Source: Mycogone perniciosa (taxonomy: Eukaryota > Ascomycota > Sordariomycetes > Hypocreales > Hypocreaceae). From it: a DNA stretch of 64,000 nt. The stretch is taken from the NCBI GenBank assembly GCA_025331125.1, contig JAOALB010000001.1, forward strand, positions 682,001-746,000, read 5' to 3'. Below are positions 43,713 to 54,387 of the stretch, piece by piece. The position numbers and the translations under genes are program-made. The notes beneath the pieces are model-generated. The model was not told where the DNA came from and did not search any database. It worked only from the letters and a program-made list of their open reading frames with translations. Within the stretch, counting starts at the first letter, position 1; the number at the start of each line of letters is the position of its first letter.

Positions 43713-45491
43713 ATGCCTGACGAACAAATCCCCAACGAGACGGAAGCCGAGCTCAAGGCCAAGCAGGCCGAAGTCGAGTCCGAGGAGGAGGGAGATGACG
43801 AGCCCACAACAATTGGCGACAGCTCTGCTGCAGGGGCCTCGGCCTCGTCAGGGAAGAAGAAGAAGTCCAAGAAGAAGAAGGCCAAGGAGCTTCTGACGGG
43901 AAAATCGGGTGACCAGGAAGCGGATCTCAAGAAAGCAATTGGGGATCTCACGCCACAGCAGCTGAAGGAGTTCATGGCCTTGAATCCTGCTCTTGCGCAG
44001 GAGCTGTCCCAGGCCACCGGCAGCGCGAACCCTACACCCGACCAGGCTGCTGAACTGCTCAAGAGGATGAATCTGCAGGATATCATGACAGGTCTTGCAG
44101 CTGGCGGTAAGAATGCTAAGGATATGGCCTCGTACAAGTTCTGGCAGACACAGCCTGTGCCCCGGTTTGGCGAGGACGAAAAGGCTGTGGAGGAAGGCCC
44201 GCTCAGGATCCAAACGGTTGATGAGGTCTCCAAGGAGCCAGCAGCCCTCGTTGCTGGTTTTGAGTGGGTGACCATGGACCTTAATAAGGACGACGAGATC
44301 AAGGAGGTCTACGAGCTGCTCAATGGGCACTATGTCGAAGACGACGAAGCTATGTTCCGGTTCAATTACGGACCTGGCATCCTGAAATGGTGGGTATAAT
44401 GTCTTCTGGACAAGACAAGGACGAGTGCAGTGTACTAATATAGAATAGGGCGATGATGGCTCCCGGTTGGGCTGAACGATACCACGTCGGCGTCCGCGCC
44501 ACCCAGTCCCGCAAGCTCGTCGCCTTCATTTCCGCCATCCCCGTCCGTGTACGAGTCCGCAACAATGTCATCACCTGCTCCGAAGTCAACTTCCTCTGCG
44601 TCCACAAGAAGCTGCGTGGCAAGCGCCTAGCCCCTGTTCTGATCAAGGAAATCACCCGCATCAGCAACCTCCACGAAATCTGGCAGGGCCTGTTCACGGC
44701 GGGCATCGTTCTCCCCAAGCCCGTGAGCACGTGTCGATACTACCACCGCCCCATTAACTGGCAGAAGCTGTACGAATGCAACTTTGTCCACCTGCCCCAT
44801 GGAAGTAAGATCCCATACCAGATTCGCAAGTATGCGGTTCCGGAGAACACAGCGACGAAGGGGTTGCGCGAGATGAAGCCTAAGGATGTCGATGCCGTCG
44901 TGAAATTGTTGGAACGCTACATGGCCAGGTTCGACATTGCGCCAGAGTTCACGAAGGAGGAGGCAGAACACTGGTTTCTTCCAACCGTAGAGCCTGGCCA
45001 CGATCAGTTCATTTGGTCGTATGTGGTTGAGGTAGGACGATCCTTGATACTCTTCCTCCTCTCGTATTTTACTAATCGTCTATTTCTAGGACAACAACAA
45101 GAACATAACCGACTTCTTCTCCTTTTACTGCATCGAGTCCTCAACCATCAGCAACCCCAAACACGATATCATCCGGGTCGCCTACCTCTTCTACTACGCC
45201 ACCGAAACTGGCCTGAGGGAGCCATTCGACAAGGCTGCCCTCAAGACCCGCCTCAATGCCCTTGTAAACGACGCTCTCATCCTAGCCAAGCGCCATAAGT
45301 TTGACGTCTTCAACGCGCTGTCACTCATGGACAACGGCCTGTTCCTAGAGCAACAGAAGTTTGGTGCTGGTGATGGCCAGCTGCATTACTACCTGTTCAA
45401 CTATAGGGCGAATCCCATAGCCGGTGGAGTGGATAGGAAGAATGTGTTGGATGAGGAGAACCTCAGTGGCGTTGGATTGGTGCTGCCATAG
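43713..45491 (+). CDS. nmt1: N-myristoyltransferase
   Basis: Transfers myristate from myristoyl-CoA to N-terminal glycines of cytosolic proteins; essential in fungi studied. Exons 43713-44389, 44449-45031 and 45090-45491, 553 residues. The acidic N-terminus is followed by a Lys-rich ribosome-targeting stretch (GKKKKSKKKKAKELL). The catalytic core begins SYKFWQTQPVPRFGE and includes FEWVTMDLNKDDEIKEVYELL and NYGPGILKWAMMAPGW across intron 1. It continues with VNFLCVHKKLRGKRLAPVLIKEITRR-type sequence (here ITRISN), AGIVLPKPVSTCRYYHRPINWQKLYE, then DFFSFYCIESSTISNPKH and DNGLFLEQQKFGAGDGQLHYYL. The end, GVGLVLP, matches the family's catalytic C-terminus. The next gene is convergent, 151 bp away. 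Confidence 0.97.
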
Positions 45492-45642
45492 ACGCCAACA
45501 CAGTGTAGAGGTTGATGGGCTTAGATATACGTATCATCTTATACGAAACGATATTTAGGCAGCCAGCTTAACAAGGAAAAAAAGATCCATGTAGATTTTG
45601 TGTACACAGTTGACGAGCTCTCCTGTCCCAAGACTCATTGGT

Positions 45643-46917
45643 TCACTCCCCTCCCAGCTTTGTCCAAACCGAAAGCCTCTCCTCCAACAAACTGTTAAAC
45701 CACTTTGTCCTATCCATCACAGGCGCATGGCCCATGTTCTCTTCAATCAACCCCACGCCCGGCTCAATGTGTTTGATCAGCTTCTCCCCGTTCTGCAGCG
45801 CAATCATGTTGTCCCTCGTGCCATGCATCACCAGGATACGCTCCCGCCCAACCTTGTCCGCCATGTTGCGAAGCTGCTCAGGGCTCTTCTTGTGTCCCAC
45901 AGCCGCGGTGAGTTGACACACGAAGCCCTGCCTGGTGAACCCCCCCGGCATGCGTTTCTTGGCGAGCTCCTGTGCTTGAAAGCGCTGAAAGTTGGAGTCA
46001 AAGGCAATGTACTCCCCGTTCGGCGTCCCCGGAGCAGGACCGCATCGAGGTGTTGTCTTGGGCGAGGGTAACAGCGCAGCCTCATCTGGGCGGGCGAGGA
46101 ACTCGTCGTCGAAGAGCTGCCTCGCCGTGTCAAAGATAGTCCGCTCCTCAGACTTTGGAATCAGAAAGCCCATACGCTCAGACATTGCATCGGAGAAGGA
46201 CTTGGTAGCCCCGCTCTCGAAGGCAGCGGTGGTGCAGAGCAGAGACAGGGAGCAAAGACGGGTAGGGATGGCGCAGGCGATTTCTTGGGCGATCATGCCG
46301 CCGAGGGAGATGCCCACGAGGTTGATCTCGCGAGGGGCGGTCCAGCCTATGTGGTCGAGCACTTCGATGACGTCGAAGGCCATTCCACTGGTGGTGTAGC
46401 GCGAGAAGGGCTTATCACTGCCGCCCATGCCACGGTTATCAAGGATGAGCACTGAGTATTGGTCCCCATGGTCGTGGCCGAAGTGCTTGGTCTGACGCTG
46501 CCATGAGGTCTTGAAGCCAGCTAAACCCATGATGAGCTGAGCGTGTCCATCACACAATATGTTAGCAAATGTACGTATGAAGACTTGATAAGCCTGCGTA
46601 CTGCGAGCTTGGTTGGACCTGATCCATGAATCTCCCATTCAATACCAACAGGGCCACCACGGTCTTTGGCAACTTGAAGTTTACCCTTCTGATGAGGCTC
46701 GAGTGCCCATATCGCTCCAGCATACGCTGGGTGCTTGAGCGTCTCCTCTGCTGATGGAAATGTGTAAGTCCTGCAAGCATCCGATGTCAGTCCTTGTAAC
46801 CGAGAAGAGAGGGGAACAATGACGATGAGACGCAAGCTGTTGTCAGGATGTGCGTGTAACGAGAGCCGTTACACACGCACCGGTCTGTGACTGAAGATAA
46901 GATGCACAAAGGCTTAC
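45643..46917 (-). CDS. Alpha/beta hydrolase with a start codon split by an intron
   Basis: Exon 1 ends at 46916-46917 with only AT of the start codon. The intron 46771-46915 (GTAAGC...TTGCAG) is followed by exon 2 46602-46770 and exon 3 45643-46536; total 354 residues. The spliced start reads MTYTFPSAEETLKHPAYAGA. Domain features: GPVGIEWEIHGSGPTKLALIMGLAG across intron 2, the strand-turn LILDNRGMGGSDKP, nucleophile elbow VGISLGGMIAQE and the late VMHGTRDNMI (acid) and EENMGHAPVMD (His) motifs. Serine hydrolase of unknown substrate. If the split ATG is not used, no other in-frame ATG precedes the conserved region in exon 2, except one in a 5' extension reading MRLIVIVPLSSRL at 46835, which would lack this splice. 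Confidence 0.8.
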
Positions 46918-47528
46918 ATGGCTGTCGATATATTCTGTCTTGTGTAGTCAATTCTCTGTATGGAATGTCGAGTCTAAGCGTTGAAGGGAGATAACAGGCC
47001 TGCCCTCCTCTAACAGCTGGATATAATAGTAACAATTATTACGGTCGCAGGCACCCAGTCGCCTTGCGCGTAAAGTGAATGTGACAGTTAAAACACCGCA
47101 AAAATATTGCAGAAATACACGCGGCGTGCAATTCAATGTGAGAGCCTGAGTCTGAGTCTGAGAGAGTTGGGGTCGTGACGTTGACATCGGACCCACGCAA
47201 GCCGAAGTGCGAGCTAATGCGTAGTCTTTCATGATGAACCTCGGCTGGCTTGACTTCCACGCCTCGTTTGATTTTCATGTCTAGCCTCATATGTTCTATG
47301 CCTCGAGTACACGTACTTTTACATTGTTTTATAATCATTCATCCGCCCTCTGGCTCTGCCATGTCACTGGCGGTCGCAGCCCACGTCATCGTTTAAAACC
47401 ACGCTCATTCATGTTGCCATACTGGAAATCAAGCCTAGTTACCGAACTCAAGCCAGACGTGATCCCCCATCCCCTTGTGTCATGCTATCCCCTTGTGTCA
47501 TGCTATCCTCGTCGAATCTCATAACGCC
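46918..47528. other. Intergenic, promoter of the hydrolase gene and 3' flank of SWP1
   Basis: 611 bp. Contains a direct 19-bp duplication (CCCCTTGTGTCATGCTATC) at about 47472-47509. No gene seen. Confidence 0.45.
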
Positions 47529-48571
47529 TCACCTCTCACCGGCCAGACGTCGGCGCTGCACCTCACCCAGTGCCTTTGTTCCGCTCAGGAAGGCCGCGAT
47601 CCCGACGACCCCGATCGCCGGAAGAGTCTGGAATAGGTTCCATTGAGTGTAGTACAGGAAGAAGACGCCCTCCATCGCAATGACGGATCCGAAGAAGACA
47701 GCATGTGAGATCGGCGCATTTCCCAGGGCCTTTGACACATGACTCACGTTCCCGCCGAGGACAAACCACTGGATATTTAGTTAGCATGCGTTTTCTTGTA
47801 AGTCAGATGATTCTCAACCATACGCCAATGAACAGAGATGGCACAGTAGCCAATACGGCAAGTGCGAATACAATGGAGATAATCTTGGGCGGGCTCTTGG
47901 GGTCCGCTCGGAAAATGTGGTGAATCTCGGCAAGCTTGCCGTATCGCAGAGGTGCCTCGTAGCTCGGCACAGCGGTGTTAAGGTCGAGTTTGAGGGTGAT
48001 ATCGAAGACGGGTGTAACTGAGCCCTGGGTAGAGCCGAAGGAGCCCAGGACGAGCCTGGCCTCAAGTGGCGACTGCGACAGGAGCAACTGGACTGGAAGA
48101 TCTCTCTGCGTCTGGATCGTCGTTAGCCAGTTATCCGTCCGCTCCAATACCTCCGTGTACGTACAATTTCCACGGTGCCCTTTCCAGACTCCTTCAATGT
48201 CAAGGGGAAGGGGGCCTCCAGGCCCGATGACTCCCTCACAATCAAGAATGCTTGATGCGGCCGCTTCGCCTTGGAGCCCTCCTTCGTCGTAAGCAATACC
48301 CTGAGTTTATCTTGGTAACCCAGCGTGATGCGGCCCTTTACTCGCTCCGTGCTGGTAAATCTGTCCCCCAATTCCGTCAGCAATTGTATCTGGGAAAAGC
48401 GCAAAGCTCGCCCGCAATGGGAACATGCCGACTTGGATAGAGAGCTTACTTCTCGACTACCTTGCTGCCACCTTTCGAGGACACAGTAACGGATCCGTCT
48501 GAAAAGCTCCATGATGCCGCATTGACGGCGCCGGCAAGCACCAGCAATGTTGAGGCTATCGAAAATCGCAT
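47529..48571 (-). CDS. swp1: Oligosaccharyltransferase subunit SWP1 (ribophorin II)
   Basis: Subunit of the ER oligosaccharyltransferase that N-glycosylates nascent proteins. Exons 48450-48571, 48165-48360, 47824-48111 and 47529-47768, 281 residues. The signal peptide is MRFSIASTLLVLAGAVNA; a luminal beta-rich domain follows (WSFSDGSVTVSSKG, LGYQDKLRVLLTTKEG, QAFLIVRE, VQLLLSQSPLEARLVLGSFG). The C-terminal half has the ribophorin II membrane region: LAEIHHIFRADPKSPPKIIS, a hydrophobic segment VFALAVLATVPSLFIG, then WFVLGGNVSHV, AVFFGSVIAMEGVFFLYY and QTLPAIGVVGIAAFLSGTKAL. Start codon chosen at 48571, directly before the signal peptide, rather than an upstream in-frame codon at 48637. Introns are 89, 53 and 55 nt. 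Confidence 0.95.
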
Positions 48572-49237
48572 TGTGGAGGGCGGCGTGTGTGGGATAAGTT
48601 CGAGCGAGGCTGCGAGAGGACAGCTTGGAGAGCTCAAGTCCCGAAGGTTACGTGTTGTAATAGTACCGTAAAGTCGTAGGTGGGGGATTGTGATTGGCTG
48701 GCCTCAGTAGCTTTACAGTGCAGATATAGTGTATACACTGTAAGCACAGCATGCTTGAACTACAAGGAAAACGTGGACCGCAAGAAGAACGCCTTAATGT
48801 GATAGCAAATTATAAAGGGGAAATGATTAAACCAAGGGATGTATTACCTAAATGACTTGTTAAAAGCTTCAAAAATCGGGTTTCAGAGCATATGCCTGGC
48901 GCTTAAGAGGAACGCTATGGTATCCGGTTATAGTTCGCACTCAATTAATACTCAAAAGCAAAAGACAATCCAATTGCATCATCCAAGATGTTGTTTAGAC
49001 GTAGTAGTACTAGGTAGTGTTATAAGGATCATCACCCCCTGGTGACTCTACAAGGATTGCTATCACATTCGTTCATCGCAAGTTCGGTTCCACTACCCAT
49101 CGAAAGCCAGATATGATCAAGAACAGTTCGTCAAACATTTGTCTTTGTTCGAAAATGTCTAAAACTGGGATAGCCATCATGCATGATACAACTAATGCCC
49201 AAAAATCCAATCATATAACGCCGCTCCAAGATCATTG
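48572..49237. other. Intergenic, no gene seen
   Basis: Promoter of SWP1 and 3' flank of the glutaminyl cyclase gene. Nothing recognised. Confidence 0.4.
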
Positions 49238-50438
49238 TCATAACTCTGTCCGCTTGCTCGTAGGCTTCGTCGTTTCGGTGGTTTTCACCGGCGCAGTATG
49301 CGCTTTTGGGAAGTGCCCGGACAGATTCATCCATTCCGCCGTAAACGCCGTGACGATCTTGGCCCAGTCCCGAACTGTTGGAAGGTCAAGGTGCTCCCCA
49401 TCGTCCTCCATTCTATGCCACACACGAGGGAACGGGCTCGGAATCAGGTGTAGAATGTCAACGCCGCGTCGCATGAAGGGAATATGATCGTCCTCAATAT
49501 AGCCGCGGCCAAACTTTTGAGATGTCTTGTCGCTTTCAGGTAAGAAAGGCTGGGAAGGTTTGGCTTCAAGGAGACCAAGATCGCGCATGCGCTTTTCCAA
49601 TAACGCCATGTTCTTGTACGCCCAATGCGTAGTCAAAAAGTACGAAGGAACGGTTGGGTTTGCCGAGCCCAGGAGATCCAGCAGAACAAAGAGGCTAATT
49701 GAATGGAGTGGTGTTTGAAATGTGGACATGGAGGGATAATATTGCGACTCCCATTCCGCAGCCAGTGACCTGAACCCCATTAGCGATAACGAACGTCTTT
49801 TTGCAACAAGGGAAGCATCATCCATACCGTGCTCCATAAAGCGAGTCGGTCTCAGACCAGTTCACAAAAGCCTCTTCCCCGTCCAGCAAGATAATCTGCA
49901 CACCAACGCCTGGCTCAAGGCCATCATAGAGCTCTCCGCTCTCATCCATGGCATCCCACCTCGCCTGCAACGCTTCTTCGATACTCTTTGCCACATAGAG
50001 CAGCATAGCACATGGGGCAGCGCTATCTACGGCGCCAATGAATCCAGTTGGAGTGAGCTTGCTATCATAATGCGCCACCAGCGTTAGCCTTCCAACATCG
50101 CCCGTCCGTGACTCTGGCGGATCGCGCCGGAAGATGATATTCGCAAACGGAACATCCTTGTTACCGGTCGCAGGAGTCTTGCCCGTAGAGTTCTGCCAGA
50201 TGATTTCCCACTCCGGCAGGCTCTTCTTGAAGAAGTCGACAAAGTGACGCTGCGTCTTCAACGAGCCTTCGGTGCCTGGCACGCGCGGTATCAGGATTGG
50301 GGCCAGCAGCTTTCCCTTGTGGATGTCGAAGTCATCGCCCGGGGACGGTATGTTGCGCAGGTCGTCGTCGGTCAAGGTCGCAAGAGCGATAACAGAGTGA
50401 ACGATCGAGAGCAGCGGGACCAGGTGGGACGCACGCAT
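49238..50438 (-). CDS. Secretory glutaminyl-peptide cyclotransferase (M28 fold)
   Basis: Converts N-terminal Gln (and Glu) of secreted proteins to pyroglutamate, in the secretory pathway. Exons 49828-50438 and 49238-49769 with a 58-nt intron, 380 residues. The signal peptide is MRASHLVPLLSIVHSVIALA, and this ATG is preferred over one ten codons upstream. Family landmarks: PGTEGSLKTQRHFVDFF, LTLVAHYDSK (Zn-ligand Asp125), FIGAVDSAAPCAMLLYVA (Asp138), IILLDGEEAF (Glu188/189), SLYGARSLAAEWE across the intron, and EDDHIPFMRRGVDILHLIP with a ligand-type His. Trp-His at RVWHRMEDD completes the usual C-terminal motif. Likely acts on many secreted proteins of this organism. Confidence 0.93.
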
Positions 50439-51089
50439 TATCAAGGACTTGTTGGCCTCACAGGCCAATGGGCATTTCGCTGTTCGGATTCAGGTCAGTC
50501 GTCCCAATGCCATAAGCATATGGAGGGAACAACGACAGTCCAGGAGATTGGTGGTCAAGAGAGAGCCGCCATTTGGAGACGGTGTCTCGTCTGAAACGGA
50601 GTGTTATTACTATGCTGTAGCGCATAGAGCCATAGTGCATAGTGGGACGTATCCGAGAACTGCGCTAAACCTTATGGTGGGGGAACAAAGCGTCTTGTTC
50701 GCGGCGACAACATGTTCTCTTCTCAGGAGTAGGAATAGTTTCATAATAACCAAAGGTCATACTAACATTAAAATTTAGAAAGCGTCGAGATATTAATAAA
50801 TACTCTACATATCATCATCTCATTGACCCAGAGGCCGTAGTGCCGGCGCCTGACAAATGCATATGATCAAGAACCTCCCAACGCCAGTCAGCCATGCACG
50901 CCATGCACCGGCCTTCCACATATACAAGGAAGTCCCTTCTTTTAGTCGCCTGTGACCCAATTCTAGAAGTTGAAATCTGCCGGTCCTTTTTCCCTACCAT
51001 GGTGTTGAAACAGATTCTCATGTCGACGCATCGCCGAACTATTAATGTGACGAAGCCGGGTTGGCCCTCAGCTCTGTCCGTTCTCGCAT
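50439..51089. other. Intergenic, no gene seen
   Basis: Promoter of the glutaminyl cyclase gene and 3' flank of the phosphotransferase gene. Nothing recognised. Confidence 0.4.
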
Positions 51090-52659
51090 TTATTGCAGCT
51101 TTGTGGCAGGCCTGGCGGCCATTTTGTTGGCTATTTGCTTCTCCTTCGGAATGGTGAGAGCATTGATGCCGAGGAAGTTGCAAATGCTCGTCACTACTAG
51201 GTATGCCCAGCGGAAATAGACGACAAGTGCAAAAATGAAGTATCCCCACAAATAGTACAGTTCAAACTCGGGACTGATTTGGGACAAGCCGAGTAGCGGT
51301 AGGTTTCCAATGATGGCACCGCCGACCAGCGGAGTCAGCATCACTGTCCAGTACGGGAACGGTTGACGGGTCAAGTGCGCAAGAATCATCTTGGTTGTCA
51401 TACGTCCGAAGACGAAAGACATGGTGAAGCAGTAGAGAACAAGGTGATTCTCCTTCATCAGTGTGCTGTACGGGGAGTACAGCCAGGCGCCAGTGCAGAT
51501 AGTGAAGACGGCCATGGGGGTCCATTCAAAAAATACCGGGGCGACCGGCAAGTTCTTCGCTCGGCGCGCACGAGCGACGTTTACGACGCAAAAAGGCACA
51601 TGGACAGTCACGAGCAACACGGTCAGCAGCCTGACCCAGATATCCCGGAAAGACACATCGCCGAGGAGGTGGGCCACTTCTTGCAAATGATCGCCCCAGA
51701 TATGGGCGATAGGCTGTGTCCAAACCTGCGGTCCATAGATTCCTGAGATGACCATGATGCCGCAGGCAATAAGAATGCCTTCTGTCGGGCCATTGAAGAA
51801 CCCCAGGTAGAGCGTGTGTGTGTGGTAGGTCTCCCACGTCGAGAAGAACATGGGCAGGCAGGGGATAAGCGCAGTAAAGACGCCAGAGCCGGAAGTGCCC
51901 AGCCCCATAGCTGCAGTCTCGAGCAAGCTGGCGAGCGTGCAGTTCAGGGAGTCGATGCCGTGGTCGAAAAGCTCCCCCAAACCACTGGATGTTCCCGTTC
52001 GTCTGGCCTGCTTTCCGTCCACGTTATCCATGGTTTGGTACATGAAGAGACCGAACGCGAAGCTGAAGTAAAGCCATGATGGTCCCTGTGGTATCTGCCA
52101 GTCAGCGCTCCGGGTCGCAAACTTGGTGGAGGTGTGAACAACGGTGACGTACCGGCCCCACGAGATCCGGCATAAAAATGACCATCAAGCCGACATTGGC
52201 GAGAATGAAGAAAAACCCGAGAAGGGTTACCATATTCGGAGCGATCCATAGCGGTAAGACTTCGACAAAGGCGTTCCACTGCAAGGTTGAAGTTAGCTTG
52301 AATGTGTGCTCTACTTCGTACAGCAGCCACCGGAAGAGCACTGGTCTGCATGGCAAAGGGGGACGCACCCAAGGACCGAGAATGTATTTCGAGACAGGCG
52401 ATTTATCAACGCTCGAGTATTTGTACGATTTCAAATGGATCAGGGCATCATCCGAGATGCACTCGGCCACAGCCTGCTCTAGAAAAACCAACCCAAGTTA
52501 GCCGCGACTTGCCGGCCAGCGTGAGACGGCGCAAAGGAGAGTCTGAGCCTGGGACTTCAGGGGCACGTGTCTCTACTTACTGCTGTTAGGAGCCATATTA
52601 CCGCCTCCGCTGGTTGAGATATCTCCGGTGTGCAGTGGCAGCGTGTTGCTACCAGACAT
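51090..52659 (-). CDS. CDP-choline/ethanolamine:diacylglycerol phosphotransferase (CPT1/EPT1 type)
   Basis: Final enzyme of the Kennedy pathway, making phosphatidylcholine or phosphatidylethanolamine from diacylglycerol on the ER/Golgi. Exons 52581-52659, 52369-52478, 52153-52278 and 51090-52085, 436 residues. The signature DG-x2-AR-x8-G-x3-D-x3-D is complete in exon 4 (DGKQARRTG, then GELFDHGID). Other family blocks: QAVAECISDDALIHLKSYKYS, SVDKSPVSKYILGPWWNAF spanning an intron, LPLWIAPNMVTLLGFFFIL, PDLVGPGPSWLYFSFAFG across intron 3 and eight to ten predicted membrane segments. The choline-versus-ethanolamine preference cannot be told. Introns are 102, 90 and 67 nt. Confidence 0.95.
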
Positions 52660-53698
52660 GATAATGAGAGGGGCGGAGACGGGGATGGTGGGAGGATCGG
52701 ATCTTTAAAAGAAATGGCCACATATATCATAGGGAGGGGAGCTTTCGGTTTCTTCTTCCAGGGTGAGGCGCGCGCAAACTTAGCTATTGAGTGACCAAGT
52801 GCCTGGTTGTTGAGAAGCGTGCATGAAAAGCTGCCCTCTGGTGTGCTATAACCGCTATAACCCCTGCAAAGTGCCTCGGGAAATCTGCCAGTGACCCGTC
52901 AGGCCCCTGAGAACTGGAGCCGTCACAGGGCCCTGGGAGCCTCTAGCTTCAGTGCTAATGTCCGTCTGCAAATTGTTCCACGCCAGCACGTGAAAGCTGT
53001 GGGCAGAATTCGTTGAGGCACTGGACTGAACTGAGCTGTGAAACCAAGACACGCTGTGATAATGGCGTAGAGCTGATGTCGAGAATCAAGACAATGTGGC
53101 ATTTTTCCGGTAGCATGTCGAATGCACAGTCATTTCACATGATCTAAGTCTGGGGGTCTCGTGCTCGATTTTTTTGCTTTGTGTGGCTGTCCTCATATGC
53201 AGTGTGTGCGGGTAGATCGAAGTATTCTGCGTTGGTGATGGGCGGGTGATCATCGCGTCATGTGTCGGTCGAGCTCGGGGCCTTCAAGACGGTTGCTAAC
53301 TTTGAGGTCAATCGCACCATGTTGATTCCAATACACCTAAATACTTCGCACACTCTCGTATCCGTAGCACAGCCCGTATTAAAATCCTCCACGTCAATCA
53401 TGCTCGCAAGCGCATTTCCAGAACATAAAATGCATCCTGGCGATGAAGGGACTGTAAATGATAATAACTGGGATCATCTCCCTAGGAATTCCAGGTCATC
53501 TCAAAGCCCTGGGTAATCAACAGTACTATTAAGTATATCCGTCTCAAACTTTCCCGAAAACCATAACGCTATTCAATGTAATCATGCTCCTCCAACCCGG
53601 TAAACAATGATTTAGATATTACGGGTTACACCATGGAATCAGTCAGGAGTTTGTTCAACCCCGCCGACTGACATGACACTCATTCCCCCCTACCCTCT
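52660..53698. other. Intergenic, no gene seen
   Basis: 1.0 kb covering the promoter of the phosphotransferase gene and the 3' flank of the next minus-strand gene. Nothing recognised. Confidence 0.4.
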
Positions 53699-54387
53699 TC
53701 ACAACATGGCAAAGCCGACAAACATGCTTCCCAAAACGATCCACAGACCGTACGTCCGACCAATGTCCAGCGCGGGAGCAGGGCTCTTCTTGTTGGAGTC
53801 CGTGCCACCCGGAGAGCCACTGAAAATAGTATTGGCATCCGTCTCGCTGGCGGTAGGCGAAGCAGACGTGGTGGTTGCATTGGTTCGCTTGGGAGCGGTA
53901 GCACCGCAAGGGTTCTTTTGGAAGCAGTCGGAGGAGCATGCATTGTCGAACTGACATCCCTTGACGCACTGGTTGACATACTCTTGACAGATGAAGTAGG
54001 GGAGCGTCAGCGTATACTCGGTGACGTTGGGTTGCTTATTGTTGCCGCAAAGACATCCGTAGGTAAGTTTTTTCTAATTCTATTGTTAGACCATCTAACC
54101 AGAGTCATCACAGCAGGGGATTATAGGCATACGGCATCGCAGGTGTTGACCTCGGTCGTCCCAGGTGGCATTTGCTGGCAGAGGATAGGGCAGGTCGACA
54201 GCTCACTGGCACACCACGCCTCTGTTCCGCTGTCAGCCTCGTGTTCTACATCACGTCATGTTCAAAGGAGATGGTTCTCACGTCTCGTGCTCAGAGGCAC
54301 ACTGTTCGGGTCAATGCTGTAGTCAGCCTGGGCGATGGAGGCGAAGGTGACGGCAACAGCCAACACGACTGATCTCAGGGAAAACAT
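53699..54387 (-). CDS. Small cysteine-rich GPI-anchored protein (DUF7707-like)
   Basis: Exons 54282-54387, 54133-54221 and 53699-54073, 189 residues. N-terminal signal peptide MFSLRSVVLAVAVTFASIA. The mature start DYSIDPNSVPLSTRQAWC, joined across intron 1, is diagnostic of a fungal secreted domain with paired cysteines (ASELSTCPILCQQ, NTCDAKKLTYGCLCG, LPYFICQEYVNQCV, DNACSSDCFQKNPCGA). A Ser/Thr-rich stalk follows (NATTTSASPTASETDANT). The hydrophobic C-terminus (GLWIVLGSMFVGFAML), preceded by small residues, is a GPI-attachment signal. Cell-wall or surface protein of unknown function. The acceptor of intron 2 (TTAG before AAAAAA) is the least certain boundary. Confidence 0.87.

Noticed and set aside
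43529..44302. 257-codon minus-strand frame opposite NMT1
   Set aside because: Shadow of the N-myristoyltransferase exon 1; Ser/Leu-rich without motif content.
47472..47509. Direct duplication of CCCCTTGTGTCATGCTATC as a possible regulatory repeat
   Set aside because: Only two copies in tandem, with no similar sequence noticed elsewhere in the window; probably a local slippage event.
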